A stretch of 64,000 nt of DNA from Xylocopa sonorina (taxonomy: Eukaryota; Arthropoda; Insecta; Hymenoptera; Apidae): assembly GCF_050948175.1 (NCBI RefSeq), contig NW_027490185.1, positions 806,001 to 870,000 of the forward strand. The letters are read 5' to 3'. The notes under the pieces are model-generated. The model saw nothing but the letters and a program-made list of their open reading frames with translations. It had not been told where the DNA came from and made no database searches. A program made the position numbers and the translations under genes. Positions 50,301 through 64,000 of this stretch are shown here, in pieces (position 1 is the first letter of the stretch; each line of letters begins with the position of its first letter).

Positions 50301-51956
50301 TATTCCTCATCAACACATCAACTGAATGTAAATGCGACACTTCCTTGCAAGGAAATAGCGTTTGCAGATGTCTACGTATCGTAGCAATAGAGTTCTTATG
50401 ATTCTTAGAACGCGATATCGCATCTCATTTCTACGTTTCATGGTAGGAAATTATATGATTTGCGAAGTGTCATGTATTCCTCGTGTACACTTCAAATGAA
50501 CGTAAATGCGACACTTCCTTGCTAGGAAATAGCGTCTGCTGATGTCTAGGTATCGTAGAAATAGAGTTCTAATGCTTCTTAAAACGCGATATCGCATCAC
50601 ATTTCTAAGTTTCATGGTAAGATATAATATGATTTGCGAAGTGTTATGTATTCCTCGTCTACACTTCAAATGAATGTAAATGCGACACTTCCTTGCAAGG
50701 AAATAGCGTTTGCAGATGTCTACGTATCGTAGCGATAGAGTTCTAATGCTTCTTAAAACGCGATATCGCATCACATTTCTATGTTTCATGGTAAGATATA
50801 ATATGATTTGCGAAGTGTCATGTATTCCTCGTTTACACTTCAAATGAATGTAAATGCGACACTTCCTTGCAAGGAAATAGCGTTTGCAGATGTCTACGTA
50901 TCGTAGCAATAGAGTTCTAATGCTTCTTAAAACGCGGTATCGCATCTGATTTCTATGTTTCATGGTAAGATATAATATGATTTGCGAACTGTTATGTATT
51001 CCTCATCAACACATCAACTGAATGTAAATGCGACACTTCCTTGCAAGGAAATAGCGTTTGCAGATGTCTACGTATCGTAGCAATAGAGTTCTTATGATTC
51101 TTAAAACGCGATATCGCATCTCATTTCTACGTTTCATGGTAGGAAATTATATGATTTGCGAAGTGTCATGTATTCCTCGTGTACACTTCAAATGAATGTA
51201 AATGCGACACTTCCTTGCTAGGAAATAGCGTCTGCAGATGTCTAGGTATCGTAACAGTAGTGTTCTAATGCTTCTTAGAACGCGATGTCGCATCTCATTT
51301 CTATGTGTCATGGTAAGATATAATATGATTTGCGAAGTGTTATGTATTCCTCGTCTACACTTTAAATGAATGTAAATGCGACACTTCCTTGCAAGGAAAT
51401 AGCGTTTGCAGATGTCTACGTATCGAAGCAATAGTGTTCAAATGCTTCTTAAAACGAGATATTGCATCTCATATCTATGTTTCATGATAAGATATAATAT
51501 TCATTGCGAAGTGTTATGCATTCCTCTTCTACGATTCAAATGAATGTAAATGCAACACTTCCTTGCAAGGAAATAGCGTTTGCAGATGTCTACGTATCGT
51601 AGCAATAGAGTTCTAATGCTTCTTAAAACGCGATATCGCATCTCATTTCTATGTTTCATGGTAAGATATAATATGATTTGCGTAGTGTTATGTATTCCTC
51701 ATGAACACATCAACTGATTGTAAATGCGACACGTCCTTGGAAGGAAATAGCGTTTGCAGATGTCTACGTATCGTAGCAATAGAGTTCTTATGATTCTTAA
51801 AACGCGATATCGCATCTCATTTCTACGTTTCATGGTAGGATATTATATGATTTGCGAAGTGTTATGTATTCCTCGTCTACACATCAAATGAATGTAAATG
51901 CGACACTTCCTTGCTAGGAAATAGCGTTTGCAAATGTCTACCTATTCTAGCAATAG

Positions 51957-53353
51957 TGTTCTAATGCTTCTTAAAACGCGATATCGCATCTCATTTCTAT
52001 GTTTCATGGTAAGATATAATATGATTTGCGAAGTGTTATGTATTCCTCGTCTACACTTCAAATGAATGTAAATGCGACACTTCCTTGCAAGGAAATAGCG
52101 TTTGCAGATGTCTACGTATCGTAGCAATAGAGTTCTAATGCTTCTTAAAACGCGATATCGCATCACATTTCTATGTTTCATGGTAAGATATAATATGATT
52201 TGCGAAGTGTCATGTATTCCTCGTTTACACTTCAAATGAATGTAAATGCGACACTTCCTTGCAAGGAAATAGCGATTGCAGATGTCTACGTATCGTAGCA
52301 ATAGAGTTGATATGATTCTTAAAACGCGATATCGCATCTCATATCTATGTTTCAAGATAAGATATAATATTCATTGCGAAGTGTTATGCATTCCTCGTCT
52401 ACGATTCAAATGAAAGTAAATGCGACACTTTCTTGCAAGGAAATAGCGTTTGCAGATGTCTACGTATCGTAGCAATAGAGTTCTAATGCTTCTTAAAACG
52501 CGATATCGCATCTCATTTCTATGTTTCATGGTAAGATATAATATGATTTGCGAAGTGTTATGTATTCCTCGTCTACACTTCAAATGAATGTAAATGCGAC
52601 ACTTCCTTGCAAGGAAATAGCGTTTGCAGATGTCTACGTATCGTAGCAATAGAGTTCTAATGCTTCTTAAAACGCGATATCGCATCACATTTCTATGTTT
52701 CATGGTAAGATATAATATGATTTGCGAAGTGTCATGTATTACTCGTTTACACTTCAAACGAATGTAAATGCGACACTTCCTTGCAAGGAAATAGCGATTG
52801 CAGATGTCTACGTATCGTAGCAATAGAGTTGATATGATTCTTAAAACGCGATATCGCATCTCATATCTATGTTTCAAGATAAGATATAATATTCATTGCG
52901 AAGTGTTATGCATTCCTCGTCTACGATTCAAATGAAAGTAAATGCGACACTTTCTTGCAAGGAAATAGCGTTTGCAGATGTCTACGTATCGTAGCAATAG
53001 AGTTCTAATGCTTCTTAAAACGCGATATCGCATCTCATTTCTATGTTTCATGGTAAGATATAATATGATTTGCGAAGTGTTATGTATTCCTCGTCTACAC
53101 TTCAAATGAATGTAAATGCGACACTTCCTTGCAAGGAAATAGCGTTTGCAGATGTCTACGTATCGTAGCAATAGAGTTCCAATGCTTCTTAAAACGCGAT
53201 ATCGCATCACATTTCTATGTTTCATGGTAAGATATAATATGATTTGCGAAGTGTCATGTATTCCTCGTTTACACTTCAAATGAATGTAAATGCGACACTT
53301 CCTTGCAAGGAAATAGCGATTGCAGATGTCTACGTATCGTAGCAATAGAGTTC
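51957..53353. repeat. Trimeric higher-order repeat, 522-bp period (about 2.7 copies)
   Basis: Three-monomer units (one B-like with GATAAG.../CTACGATTC, then two A-like, the second with ATCACATTTC and CGTTTACAC) repeat at 522 bp. Copies differ by single bases such as TATTACTCG at about 52740. Confidence 0.8.
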
Positions 53354-55160
53354 TAATGCTTCTTAAAACGCGATATCGCATCTCATTCCTATGTCTCATG
53401 GTAAGATATAATATGATTTGCGAAGTGTTATGTATTCCTCATCAACACATCAACCGAATGTAAATGCGACACTTCCTTGCAAGGAAATAGCGTTTGCAGA
53501 TGTCTACGTATCGTAGCAATAGAGTTCTTATGATTCTTAAAACGCGATATCGCATCTCACTTCTACGTTTCATGGTAGGATATTATATGATTTGCGAAGT
53601 GTCATGTATTCCTCGTGTACACTTCAAAATAATGTAAATGCGACACTTCCTTGCTAGGAAATAGCGTCTGCAGATGTCTAGGTATCGTAGCAGTAGTGTT
53701 CTAATGCTACTTAGAACGCGATGTCGCATCTCATTTCTATGTGTCATGGTAAGATATAATCTGATTTGCGAAGTGTTATGTATTCCTCGTCTACACTTTA
53801 AATGACTGTAAATGCGACACTTCCTTGCAAGGAAATAGCGTTTGCAGATGTCTACGTATCGAAGCAATAGTGTTCAAATGCTTCTTAAAACGAGATATTG
53901 CATCTCATATCTATGTTTCATGGTAAGATATAATATGATTAGCGAAGTGTTGTGTATTCCTCGTCTACACTTCAAATGAATGTAAATGCGACACTTCTTT
54001 GCAAGGAAATAGCGTTTGCAGATGTCTACGTATTGTAGCAATAGAGTTCATATGATTCTTTAAACGCGATATCGCATCTCATATCTATGTTTCAAGATAA
54101 GATATAATATTCATTGCGAAGTGTTATGCATTCCTCGTCTACGATTCAAATGAAAGTAAATGCGACACTTCGTTGCAAGGAAATAGCGATTGCAGATGTC
54201 TACGTATCGTAGCAATAGAGTTGATATGATTCTTAAAACGCGATATCGCATCTCATATCTATGTTTCAAGATAAGATATAATATTCATTGCGAAGTGTTA
54301 TGCATTCCTCGTCTACGATTCAAATGAAAGTAAATGCGACACTTTCTTGCAAGGAAATAGCGTTTGCAGATGTCTACGTATCGTAGCAATGGATTTCTGA
54401 TGCTTCTTAAAACGCGATATCGCATCTCATTTCTATGTTTCATGGTAAGATATAATATGATTTGCGAAGTGTCATGTATTCCTCGTTTACACTTCAAATG
54501 AATGTAAATGCGACACTTCCTTGCAAGGAAATAGCGATTGCTGATGTCTACGTATCGCAGCAATAGAGTTCTAATGCTTCTTAAAACGCGATATCGCATC
54601 TCATTTCTATGTTTCATGGTAAGATATAATATGATTTGCGAAGTGTCTTGTATTCCTCATCAACACATCAACTGATTGTAAATGCGACACTTCATTGCAA
54701 GGAAATAGCGTTTGCAAATATCTACCTATCGTAGCAATAGTGTTCTAATGCTTCTTAAAACGCGATATCGCATCTCATTTCTATGTTTCATGGTAAGATA
54801 TAATATGATTTGCGAAGTGTCATGTATTCCTCGTCTACACTTCAAATGAATGTAAGTGCGACACTTCCTTGCAAGGAAATAGCGTTTGCAAATGTCTAAC
54901 TATCGTAGCAGTAGTGTTCTAATGCTTCTTAAAACGCGATATCGCATCTCATTTCTATGTTTCATGGTAAGATATAATATGATTTGCGAAGTGTCATGTA
55001 TTCCTCGTCTACACTTAAAATGAATGTAAATGCGACACTTCCTTGCAAGGAAATAGCGTTTGCAAATGTCTACCTATCGTAGCAATTGTGTTCTAATGCT
55101 TCTTAAAACGCGATATCGCATCTCATTTCTATGTTTCATGGTAAGATATAATATGATTTG
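53322..55160. repeat. Long right-arm duplication, copy 1 of 3 (1,839 bp)
   Basis: Recurs at 57672-59685 and 60631-62470. Shared tags are CATTCCTATGTCTCATGG, CATCAACCGAATG, CTCACTTCTACG, ATAATCTGATTTG, TTTAAATGACTG, GTCTTGTATTCC and AAATATCTACC. Confidence 0.8.
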
Positions 55161-56247
55161 CGAAGTGTTATGCATTCCTCGTCTACGATTCAAATGAAAG
55201 TAAATGCGACACTTCGTTGCAAGGAAATAGCGATTGCAGATGTCTACGTATCGTAGCAGTAGAGTTCTAATGCTTCTTAAAACGCGATATCGCATCTCAT
55301 TTCTATGTTTCATGGTAAGATATAATATGATTTGCGAAGTGTTATGTATTCCTCGTCTACACTTCAAATGAATGTAAATGCGACACTTTCTTGCAAGGAA
55401 ATAGCGTTTGCAGATGTCTACGTATCGTAGCAATGGATTTCTGATGCTTCTTAAAACGCGATATCGCATCTCATTTCTATGTTTCATGGTAAGATATAAT
55501 ATGATTTGCGAAGTGTCATGTATTCCTCGTCCACACTTCAAATGAATGTAAATGCGACACTTCCTTGCTAGGAAATAGCGTCTGCAGATGTCTAGGTATC
55601 GTAGAAATAGGGTTCTAATGCTTCTTAAAACGCGATATCGCATCACATTTCTATGTTTCATGGTAAGATATAATATGATTTGCGAAGTGTTATGTATTCC
55701 TCGTCTACACTTCAAATGAATGTAAATGCGACACTTCCTTGCTAGGAAATAGCGTCTGCAGATGTCTAGGTATCGTAGCAATAGAGTTCTAATGCTTCTT
55801 AAAACGCGATATCGCATCTCATTTCTATGTTTCATGGTAAGATATAATATGATTTGCGAATTGTTATGTACTCCTCGTCTACACATCAAATGAATGTAAA
55901 TGCGACACTTCCATGCTAGGAAATAGCGTTTGCAGATGTCTACGTATCGTAGCAATAGAGTTCTTATGATTCTTAAAACGCGATATCGCATCTCATTTCT
56001 ATGTTTCATGGTAAGATATAATATGATTTGCGAAGTGTTATGTATTCCTCGTCTACACTTCAAATGAATGTAAATGCGACACTTCGTTGCAAGGAAATAG
56101 CGTTTGCAGATGTCTACGTATCGAAGCAATAGATTTCAAATTCTTCTTAAAACGAGATATTGCATCTCATATCTACGCTTCATGATAAGATATAATATTC
56201 ATTGCGAAGTGTTATGCATTCCTCGTCTACGATTCAAATGAAAGTAA

Positions 56248-57630
56248 ATGCGACACTTCCTTGCAAGGAAATAGCGATTGCAGATGTCTACGTATCGTAG
56301 CAATAGAGTTGATATGATTCTTAAAACGCGATATCGCATCTCATATCTATGTTTCAAGATAAGATATAATATTCATTGCGAAGTGTTATGCATTCCTCGT
56401 CTACGATTCAAATGAAAGTAAATGCGACACTTTCTTGCAAGGAAATAGCGTTTGCAGATGTCTACGTATCGTAGCAATAGAGTTCTAATGCTTCTTAAAA
56501 CGCGATATCGCATCTCATTTCTATGTTTCATGGTAAGATATAATATGATTTGCGAAGTGTTATGTATTCCTCGTCTACACTTCAAATGAATGTAAATGCG
56601 ACACTTCCTTGCAAGGAAATAGCGTTTGCAGATGTCTACGTATCGTAGCAATAGAGTTCTAATGCTTCTTAAAACGCGATATCGCATCACATTTCTATGT
56701 TTCATGGTAAGATATAATATGATTTGCGAAGTGTCATGTATTCCTCGTTTACACTTCAAATGAATGTAAATGCGACACTTCCTTGCAAGGAAATAGCGAT
56801 TGCAGATGTCTACGTATCGTAGCAATAGAGTTGATATGATTCTTAAAACGCGATATCGCATCTCATATCTATGTTTCAAGATAAGATATAATATTCATTG
56901 CGAAGTGTTATGCATTCCTCGTCTACGATTCAAATGAAAGTAAATGCGACACTTTCTTGCAAGGAAATAGCGTTTGCAGATGTCTACGTTTCGTAGCAAT
57001 AGAGTTCTAATGCTTCTTAAAACGCGATATCGCATCACATTTCTATGTTTCATGGTAAGATATAATATGATTTGCGAAGTGTTATGTATTCCTCGTCTAC
57101 ACTTCAAATGAATGTAAATGCGACACTTCCTTGCAAGGAAATAGCGTTTGCAGATGTCTACGTATCGTAGCAATAGTGTTCTAATGCTTCTTAAAACGCG
57201 ATATCGCATCACATTTCTATGTTTCATGGTAAGATATAATATGATTTGCGAAGTGTCATGTATTCCTCGTTTACACTTCAAATGAATGTAAATGCGACAC
57301 TTCCTTGCAAGGAAATAGCGATTGCAGATGTCTACGTATCGTAGCAATAGAGTTGATATGATTCTTAAAACGCGATATCGCATCTCATATCTATGTTTCA
57401 AGATAAGATATAATATTCATTGCGAAGTGTTATGCATTCCTCGTCTACGATTCAAATGAAAGTAAATGCGACACTTTCTTGCAAGGAAATAGCGTTTGCA
57501 GATGTCTACGTATCGTAGCAATAGAGTTCTAATGCTTCTTAAAACGCGATATCGCATCACATTTCTATGTTTCATGGTAAGATATAATATGATTTGCGAA
57601 GTGTCATGTATTCCTCGTTTACACTTCAAA
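56248..57630. repeat. Second cluster of the 522-bp trimer
   Basis: The same three-monomer unit recurs from 56248, with 56373 and 56895 in register, 4,002 bp (23 monomers) from the first cluster. The last copy lacks one monomer. Confidence 0.75.
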
Positions 57631-57671
57631 TGAAAGTAAATGCGACACTTCCTTGCAAGGAAATAGCGTTT

Positions 57672-59685
57672 GCAGATGTCTACGTATCGTAGCAATAGAG
57701 TTCTAATGCTTCTTAAAACGCGATATCGCATCTCATTCCTATGTCTCATGGTAAGATATAATATGATTTGCGAAGTGTTATGTATTCCTCATCATCACAT
57801 CAACCGAATGTAAATGCGACACTTCCTTGCAAGGAAATAGCGTTTGCAGATGTCTACGTATCGTAGCAATAGAGTTCTTATGATTCTTAAAACGCTATAT
57901 CGCATCTCACTTCTACGTTTCATGGTAGGATATTATATGATTTGCGAAGTGTCATGTATTCCTCGTGTACACTTCAAATGAATGTAAATGCGACACTTCC
58001 TTGCTAGGAAATAGCGTCTGCAGATGTCTAGGTATCGTAGCAGTAGTGTTCTAATGCTTCTTAGAACGCGATGTCGCATCTCATTTCTATGTGTCATGGT
58101 AAGATATAATCTGATTTGCGAAGTGTTATGTATTCCTCGTCTACACTTTAAATGACTGTAAATGCGACACTTCCTTGCAAGGAAATAGCGTTTGCAGATG
58201 TCTACGTATCGAAGCAATAGTGTTCAAATGCTTCTTAAAACGAGATATTGCATCTCATATCTATGTTTCATGGTAAGATATAATATGATTTGCGAAGTGT
58301 TGTGTATTCCTCGTCTACACTTCAAATGAATGTAAATGCGACACTTCTTTGCAAGGAAATAGCGTTTGCAGATGTCTACGTATTGTAGCAATAGAGTTCA
58401 TATGATTCTTTAAACGCGATATCGCATCTCATATCTATGTTTCAAGATAAGATATAATATTCATTGCGAAGTGTTATGCATTCCTCGTCTACGATTCAAA
58501 TGAAAGTAAATGCGACACTTCGTTGCAAGGAAATAGCGATTGCAGATGTCTACGTATCGTAGCAATAGAGTTGATATGATTCTTAAAACGCGATATCGCA
58601 TCTCATATCTATGTTTCAAGATAAGATATAATATTCATTGCGAAGTGTTATGCATTCCTCGTCTACGATTCAAATGAAAGTAAATGCGACACTTCGTTGC
58701 AAGGAAATAGCGTTTGCAGATGTCTACGTATCGTAGCAATAGAGTTGATATGATTCTTAAAACGCGATATCGCATCTATATATCTATGTTTCAAGATAAG
58801 ATATAATATTCATTGCGAAGTGTTATGCATTCCTCGTCTACGATTCAAATGAAAGTAAATGCGACACTTTCTTGCAAGGAAATAGCGTTTGCAGATGTCT
58901 ACGTATCGTAGCAATGGATTTCTGATGCTTCTTAAAACGCGATATCGCATCTCATTTCTATGTTTCATGGTAAGATATAATATGATTTGCGAAGTGTCAT
59001 GTATTCCTCGTTTACACTTCAAATGAATGTAAATGCGACACTTCCTTGCAAGGAAATAGCGATTGCAGATGTCTACGTATCGCAGCAATAGAGTTCTAAT
59101 GCTTCTTAAAACGCGATATCGCATCTCATTTCTATGTTTCATGGTAAGATATAATATGATTTGCGAAGTGTCTTGTATTCCTCATCAACACATCAACTGA
59201 TTGTAAATGCGACACTTCATTGCAAGGAAATAGCGTTTGCAAATATCTACCTATCGTAGCAATAGTGTTCTAATGCTTCTTAAAACGCGATATCGCATCT
59301 CATTTCTATGTTTCATGGTAAGATATAATATGATTTGCGAAGTGTCATGTATTCCTCGTCTACACTTCAAATGAATGTAAGTGCGACACTTCCTTGCAAG
59401 GAAATAGCGTTTGCAAATGTCTAACTATCGTAGCAGTAGTGTTCTAATGCTTCTTAAAACGCGATATCGCATCTCATTTCTATGTTTCATGGTAAGATAT
59501 AATATGATTTGCGAAGTGTCATGTATTCCTCGTCTACACTTAAAATGAATGTAAATGCGACACTTCCTTGCAAGGAAATAGCGTTTGCAAATGTCTACCT
59601 ATCGTAGCTATTGTGTTCTAATGCTTCTTAAAACGCGATATCGCATCTCATTTCTATGTTTCATGGTAAGATATAATATTCATTG
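57672..59685. repeat. Long right-arm duplication, copy 2 of 3 (2,014 bp)
   Basis: Same unit order as 53322-55160 at +4,350 (25 monomers), but with one additional B monomer near 58570-58800 that carries a 1-bp insertion. This accounts for the 175-bp greater length. Confidence 0.8.
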
Positions 59686-60630
59686 CGAAGTGTTATGCAT
59701 TCCTCGTCTACGATTCAAATGAAAGTAAATGCGACTCTTTCTTGCAAGGAAATAGCGTTTGCAGATGTCTACGTATCGTGGCAATGGATTTCTGATGCTT
59801 CTTAAAACGCGATATCGCATCTCATTTCTATGTTTCATGATAAGATATAATATGATTTGCGAAGTGTTATGCATTCCTCGTCTACGATTCAAATGAAAGT
59901 AAATGCGACACTTTCTTGCAAGGAAATAGCGTTTGCAGATGTCTACGTTTCGTAGCAATAGAGTTCTAATGCTTCTTAAAACGCGATATCGCATCACATT
60001 TCTATGTTTCATGGTAAGATATAATATGATTTGCGAAGTGTTATGTATTCCTCGTCTACACTTCAAATGAATGTAAATGCGACACTTCCTTGCAAGGAAA
60101 TAGCGTTTGCAGATGTCTACGTATCGTAGCAATAGTGTTCTAATGCTTCTTAAAACGCGATATCGCATCACATTTCTATGTTTCATGGTAAGATATAATA
60201 TGATTTGCGAAGTGTCATGTATTCCTCGTTTACACTTCAAATGAATGTAAATGCGACACTTCCTTGCAAGGAAATAGCGATTGCAGATGTCTACGTATCG
60301 TAGCAATAGAGTTGATATGATTCTTAAAACGCGATATCGCATCTCATATCTATGTTTCAAGATAAGATATAATATTCATTGCGAAGTGTTATGCATTCCT
60401 CGTCTACGATTCAAATGAAAGTAAATGCGACACTTTCTTGCAAGGAAATAGCGTTTGCAGATGTCTACGTATCGTAGCAATAGAGTTCTAATGCTTCTTA
60501 AAACGCGATATCGCATCACATTTCTATGTTTCATGGTAAGATATAATATGATTTGCGAAGTGTCATGTATTCCTCGTTTACACTTCAAATGAAAGTAAAT
60601 GCGACACTTCCTTGCAAGGAAATAGCGTTT

Positions 60631-62470
60631 GCAGATGTCTACGTATCGTAGCAATAGAGTTCTAATGCTTCTTAAAACGCGATATCGCATCTCATTCCTA
60701 TGTCTCATGGTAAGATATAATATGATTTGCGAAGTGTTATGTATTCCTCATCAACACATCAACCGAATGTAAATGCGACACATCCTTGCAAGGAAATAGC
60801 GTTTGCAGATGTCTACGTATCGTAGCAATAGAGTTCTTATGATTCTTAAAACGCGATATCGCATCTCACTTCTACGTTTCATGGTAGGATATTATATGAT
60901 TTGCGAAGTGTCATGTATTCCTCGTGTACACTTCAAATGAATGTAAATGCGACACTTCCTTGCTAGGAAATAGCGTCTGCAGATGTCTAGGTATCGTAGC
61001 AGTAGTGTTCTATTGCTTCTTAGAACGCGATGTCGCATCTCATTTCTATGTGTCATGGTAAGATATAATCTGATTTGCGAAGTGTTATGTATTCCTCGTC
61101 TACACTTTAAATGACTGTAAATGCGACACTTCCTTGCAAGGAAATAGCGTTTGCAGATGTCTACGTATCGAAGCAATAGTGTTCAAATGCTTCTTAAAAC
61201 GAGATATTGCATCTCATATCTATGTTTCATGGTAAGATATAATATGATTTGCGAAGTGTTGTGTATTCCTCGTCTACACTTCAAATGAATGTAAATGCGA
61301 CACTTCTTTGCAAGGAAATAGCGTTTGCAGATGTCTACGTATTGTAGCAATAGAGTTCATATGATTCTTTAAACGTGATATCGCATCTCATATCTATGTT
61401 TCAAGATAAGATATAATATTCATTGCGAAGTGTTATGCATTCCTCGTCTACGATTCAAATGAAAGTAAATGCGACACTTCGTTGCAAGGAAATAGCGATT
61501 GCAGATGTCTACGTATCGTAGCAATAGAGTTGATATGATTCTTAAAACGCGATATCGCATCTCATATCTATGTTTCAAGATAAGATATAATATTCATTGC
61601 GAAGTGTTATGCATTCCTCGTCTACGATTCAAATGAAAGTAAATGCGACACTTTCTTGCAAGGAAATAGCGTTTGCAGATGTCTACGTATCGTAGCAATG
61701 GATTTCTGATGCTTCTTAAAACGCGATATCGCATCTCATTTCTATGTTTCATGGTAAGATATAATATGATTTGCGAAGTGTCATGTATTCCTCGTTTACA
61801 CTTCAAATGAATGTAAATGCGACACTTCCTTGCAAGGAAATAGCGATTGCAGATGTCTACGTATCGCAGCAATAGAGTTCTAATGCTTCTTAAAACGCGA
61901 TATCGCATCTCATTTCTATGTTTCATGGTAAGATATAATATGATTTGCGAAGTGTCTTGTATTCCTCATCAACACATCAACTGATTGTAAATGCGACACT
62001 TCATTGCAAGGAAATAGCGTTTGCAAATATCTACCTATCGTAGCAATAGTGTTCTAATGCTTCTTAAAACGCGATATCGCATCTCATTTCTATGTTTCAT
62101 GGTAAGATATAATATGATTTGCGAAGTGTCATGTATTCCTCGTCTACACTTCAAATGAATGTAAGTGCGACACTTCCTTGCAAGGAAATAGCGTTTGCAA
62201 ATGTCTAACTATCGTAGCAGTAGTGTTCTAATGCTTCTTAAAACGCGATATCGCATCTCATTTCTATGTTTCATGGTAAGATATAATATGATTTGCGAAG
62301 TGTCATGTATTCCTCGTCTACACTTAAAATGAATGTAAATGCGACACTTCCTTGCAAGGAAATAGCGTTTGCAAATGTCTACCTATCGTAGCAATTGTGT
62401 TCTAATGCTTCTTAAAACGCGATATCGCATCTCATTTCTATGTTTCATGGTAAGATATAATATTCATTGC
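60631..62470. repeat. Long right-arm duplication, copy 3 of 3
   Basis: Matches copy 2 at +2,959 (17 monomers plus the 1-bp insertion) on its left part and lacks copy 2's extra monomer, as copy 1 does. To its right 62464-63612 matches the 55.0-56.1 kb region at +7,483, so the whole neighbourhood was duplicated. Confidence 0.8.
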
Positions 62471-64000
62471 GAAGTGTTATGCATTCCTCGTCTACGATTC
62501 AAATGAAAGTAAATGCGACTCTTTCTTGCAGGGAAATAGCGTTTGCAGATGTCTACGTATCGTGGCAATGGATTTCTGATGCTTCTTAAAACGCGATATC
62601 GCATCTCATTTCTATGTTTCATGATAAGATATAATATGATTTGCGAAGTGTTATGCATTCCTCGTCTACGATTCAAATGAAAGTAAATGCGACACTTCGT
62701 TGCAAGGAAATAGCGATTGCAGATGTCTACGTATCGTAGCAGTAGAGTTCTAATGCTTCTTAAAACGCGATATCGCATCTCATTTCTATGTTTCATGGTA
62801 AGATATAATATGATTTGCGAAGTGTTATATATTCCTCGTCTACACTTCAAATGAATGTAAATGCGACACTTTCTTGCAAGGAAATAGCGTTTGCAGATGT
62901 CTACGTATCGTAGCAATGGATTTCTGATGCTTCTTAAAACGCGATATCGCATCTCATTTCTATGTTTCATGGTAAGATATAATATGATTTGCGAAGTGTC
63001 ATGTATTCCTCGTCCACACTTCAAATGAATGTAAATGCGACACTTCCTTGCTAGGAAATAGCGTCTGCAGATGTCTAGGTATCGTAGAAATAGGGTTCTA
63101 ATGCTTCTTAAAACGCGATATCGCATCACATTTCTATGTTTCATGGTAAGATATAATATGATTTGCGAAGTGTTATGTATTCCTCGTCTACACTTCAAAT
63201 GAATGTAAATGCGACACTTCCTTGCTAGGAAATAGCGTCTGCAGATGTCTAGGTATCGTAGCAATAGAGTTCTAATGCTTCTTAAAACGCGATATCGCAT
63301 CTCATTTCTATGTTTCATGGTAAGATATAATATGATTTGCGAATTGTTATGTACTCCTCGTCTACACATTAAATGAATGTAAATGCGACACTTCCATGCT
63401 AGGAAATAGCGTTTGCAGATGTCTACGTATCGTAGCAATAGAGTTCTTATGATTCTTAAAACGCGATATCGCATCTCATTTCTATGTTTCATGGTAAGAT
63501 AGAATATGATTTGCGAAGTGTTATGTATTCCTCGTCTACACTTCAAATGAATGTAAATGCGACACTTCGTTGCAAGGAAATAGCGTTTGCAGATGTCTAC
63601 GTATCGAAGCAATAGATTTCAAATTCTTCTTAAAACGAGATATTGCATCTCATATCTACGTTTCATGATAAGATATAATATTCATTGCGAAGTGTTATGC
63701 ATTCCCCGTCTACGATTCAAATGAAAGTAAATGCGACACTTTCTTGCAAGGAAATAGCGTCTGCTGATGTCTAGGTATCGTAGAAATAGAGTTCTTATGC
63801 TTCTTAAAACGCGATATCGCATCACATTTCTATGCTTCATGGTAAGATATAATATGATTTGCGAAGTGTCATGTATTCCTCGTCTACACTTCAAATGAAT
63901 GTAAGTGCGACACTTCCTTGCAAGGAAATAGCGTTTGCAAATGTCTAACTATCGTAGCAGTAGTGTTCTAATGCTTCTTAAAACGCGATATCGCATCTCA

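Larger units (their letters stand above)
47394..64000. repeat. 174-bp tandem satellite array, right block (~95 monomers)
   Basis: Continuation of the left block in the same orientation and phase, running off the right edge. The only net length change detected is +1 at about 58776 (CATCTATATATC). Just right of the LTR the unit order resembles 36700-37500. From about 50 kb rightward new variants dominate (CTCATCAACACATCAAC, GGTAGGATATTATATG, CTCGTGTACAC, GTTGATATG), so this side has its own local homogenisation history. Minus-strand open frames of up to 382 codons (62464-63612) are again satellite by-products. I see no other sequence in this stretch. Confidence 0.97.

Noticed and set aside
4256..64000. 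CRISPR array
   Set aside because: The repeat is head-to-tail without unique spacers, and the context is a eukaryotic retrotransposon.
4256..64000. Telomeric repeats or CENP-B box within the satellite
   Set aside because: I found no (TTAGG)n or similar runs and no match to the CENP-B box pattern in the monomer.

Overview
The window looks like repeat-dense heterochromatin from a eukaryote, most likely an arthropod and probably an insect. The evidence is a Ty3/gypsy (Metaviridae-type) pol and an LTR with an arthropod-style Inr/DPE promoter signature. The species and the satellite family cannot be named from sequence alone. No host protein gene, tRNA, rRNA or CRISPR array was recognised.

Layout: (1) 1-4255 is the 3' part of a Ty3/gypsy LTR retrotransposon. 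It has an intact pol frame open to the left edge (end of reverse transcriptase, RNase H, integrase), a short hairpin, a polypurine tract and a 1,557-bp 3' LTR. (2) 4256-45826 is a tandem satellite of 174-bp monomers, about 239 copies. (3) 45827-47389 is a solo LTR of the same family (1,563 bp, TG...CA) inserted in the satellite, with a perfect 4-bp CTAG target-site duplication on both sides. (4) 47394-64000 is the same satellite, about 95 more monomers, running off the right edge.

The satellite has at least two diverged monomer classes, mixed into higher-order repeats and segmental duplications with offsets of 3132, 1392, 348, 11310/5914, 6090, 2180, 3133/1740/1566, 1914, 522 and 4350/2959 bp. 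Monomer length is strikingly constant. Tracking the phase of one landmark across about 334 monomers shows only five distinct net length changes: -2, -81 and -1 (the last two copied by duplication), +1 and +1. Because 174 is 3 x 58, the minus strand yields long arginine-rich, 58-residue-periodic reading frames of up to 382 codons. I treat these as satellite by-products, not genes.

Most interesting points: both LTR insertions lie at dyad-symmetric sites of the monomer. The pol frame continues about 290 nt into the LTR and differs between the two copies mainly at synonymous sites. The LTR also carries a 115-codon ORF, identical in both copies, whose stop codon lies inside a consensus GTAAGT splice donor. 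The LTR has an Inr and DPE at exact canonical spacing. One higher-order repeat carries an 81-bp deletion with a microhomology signature.
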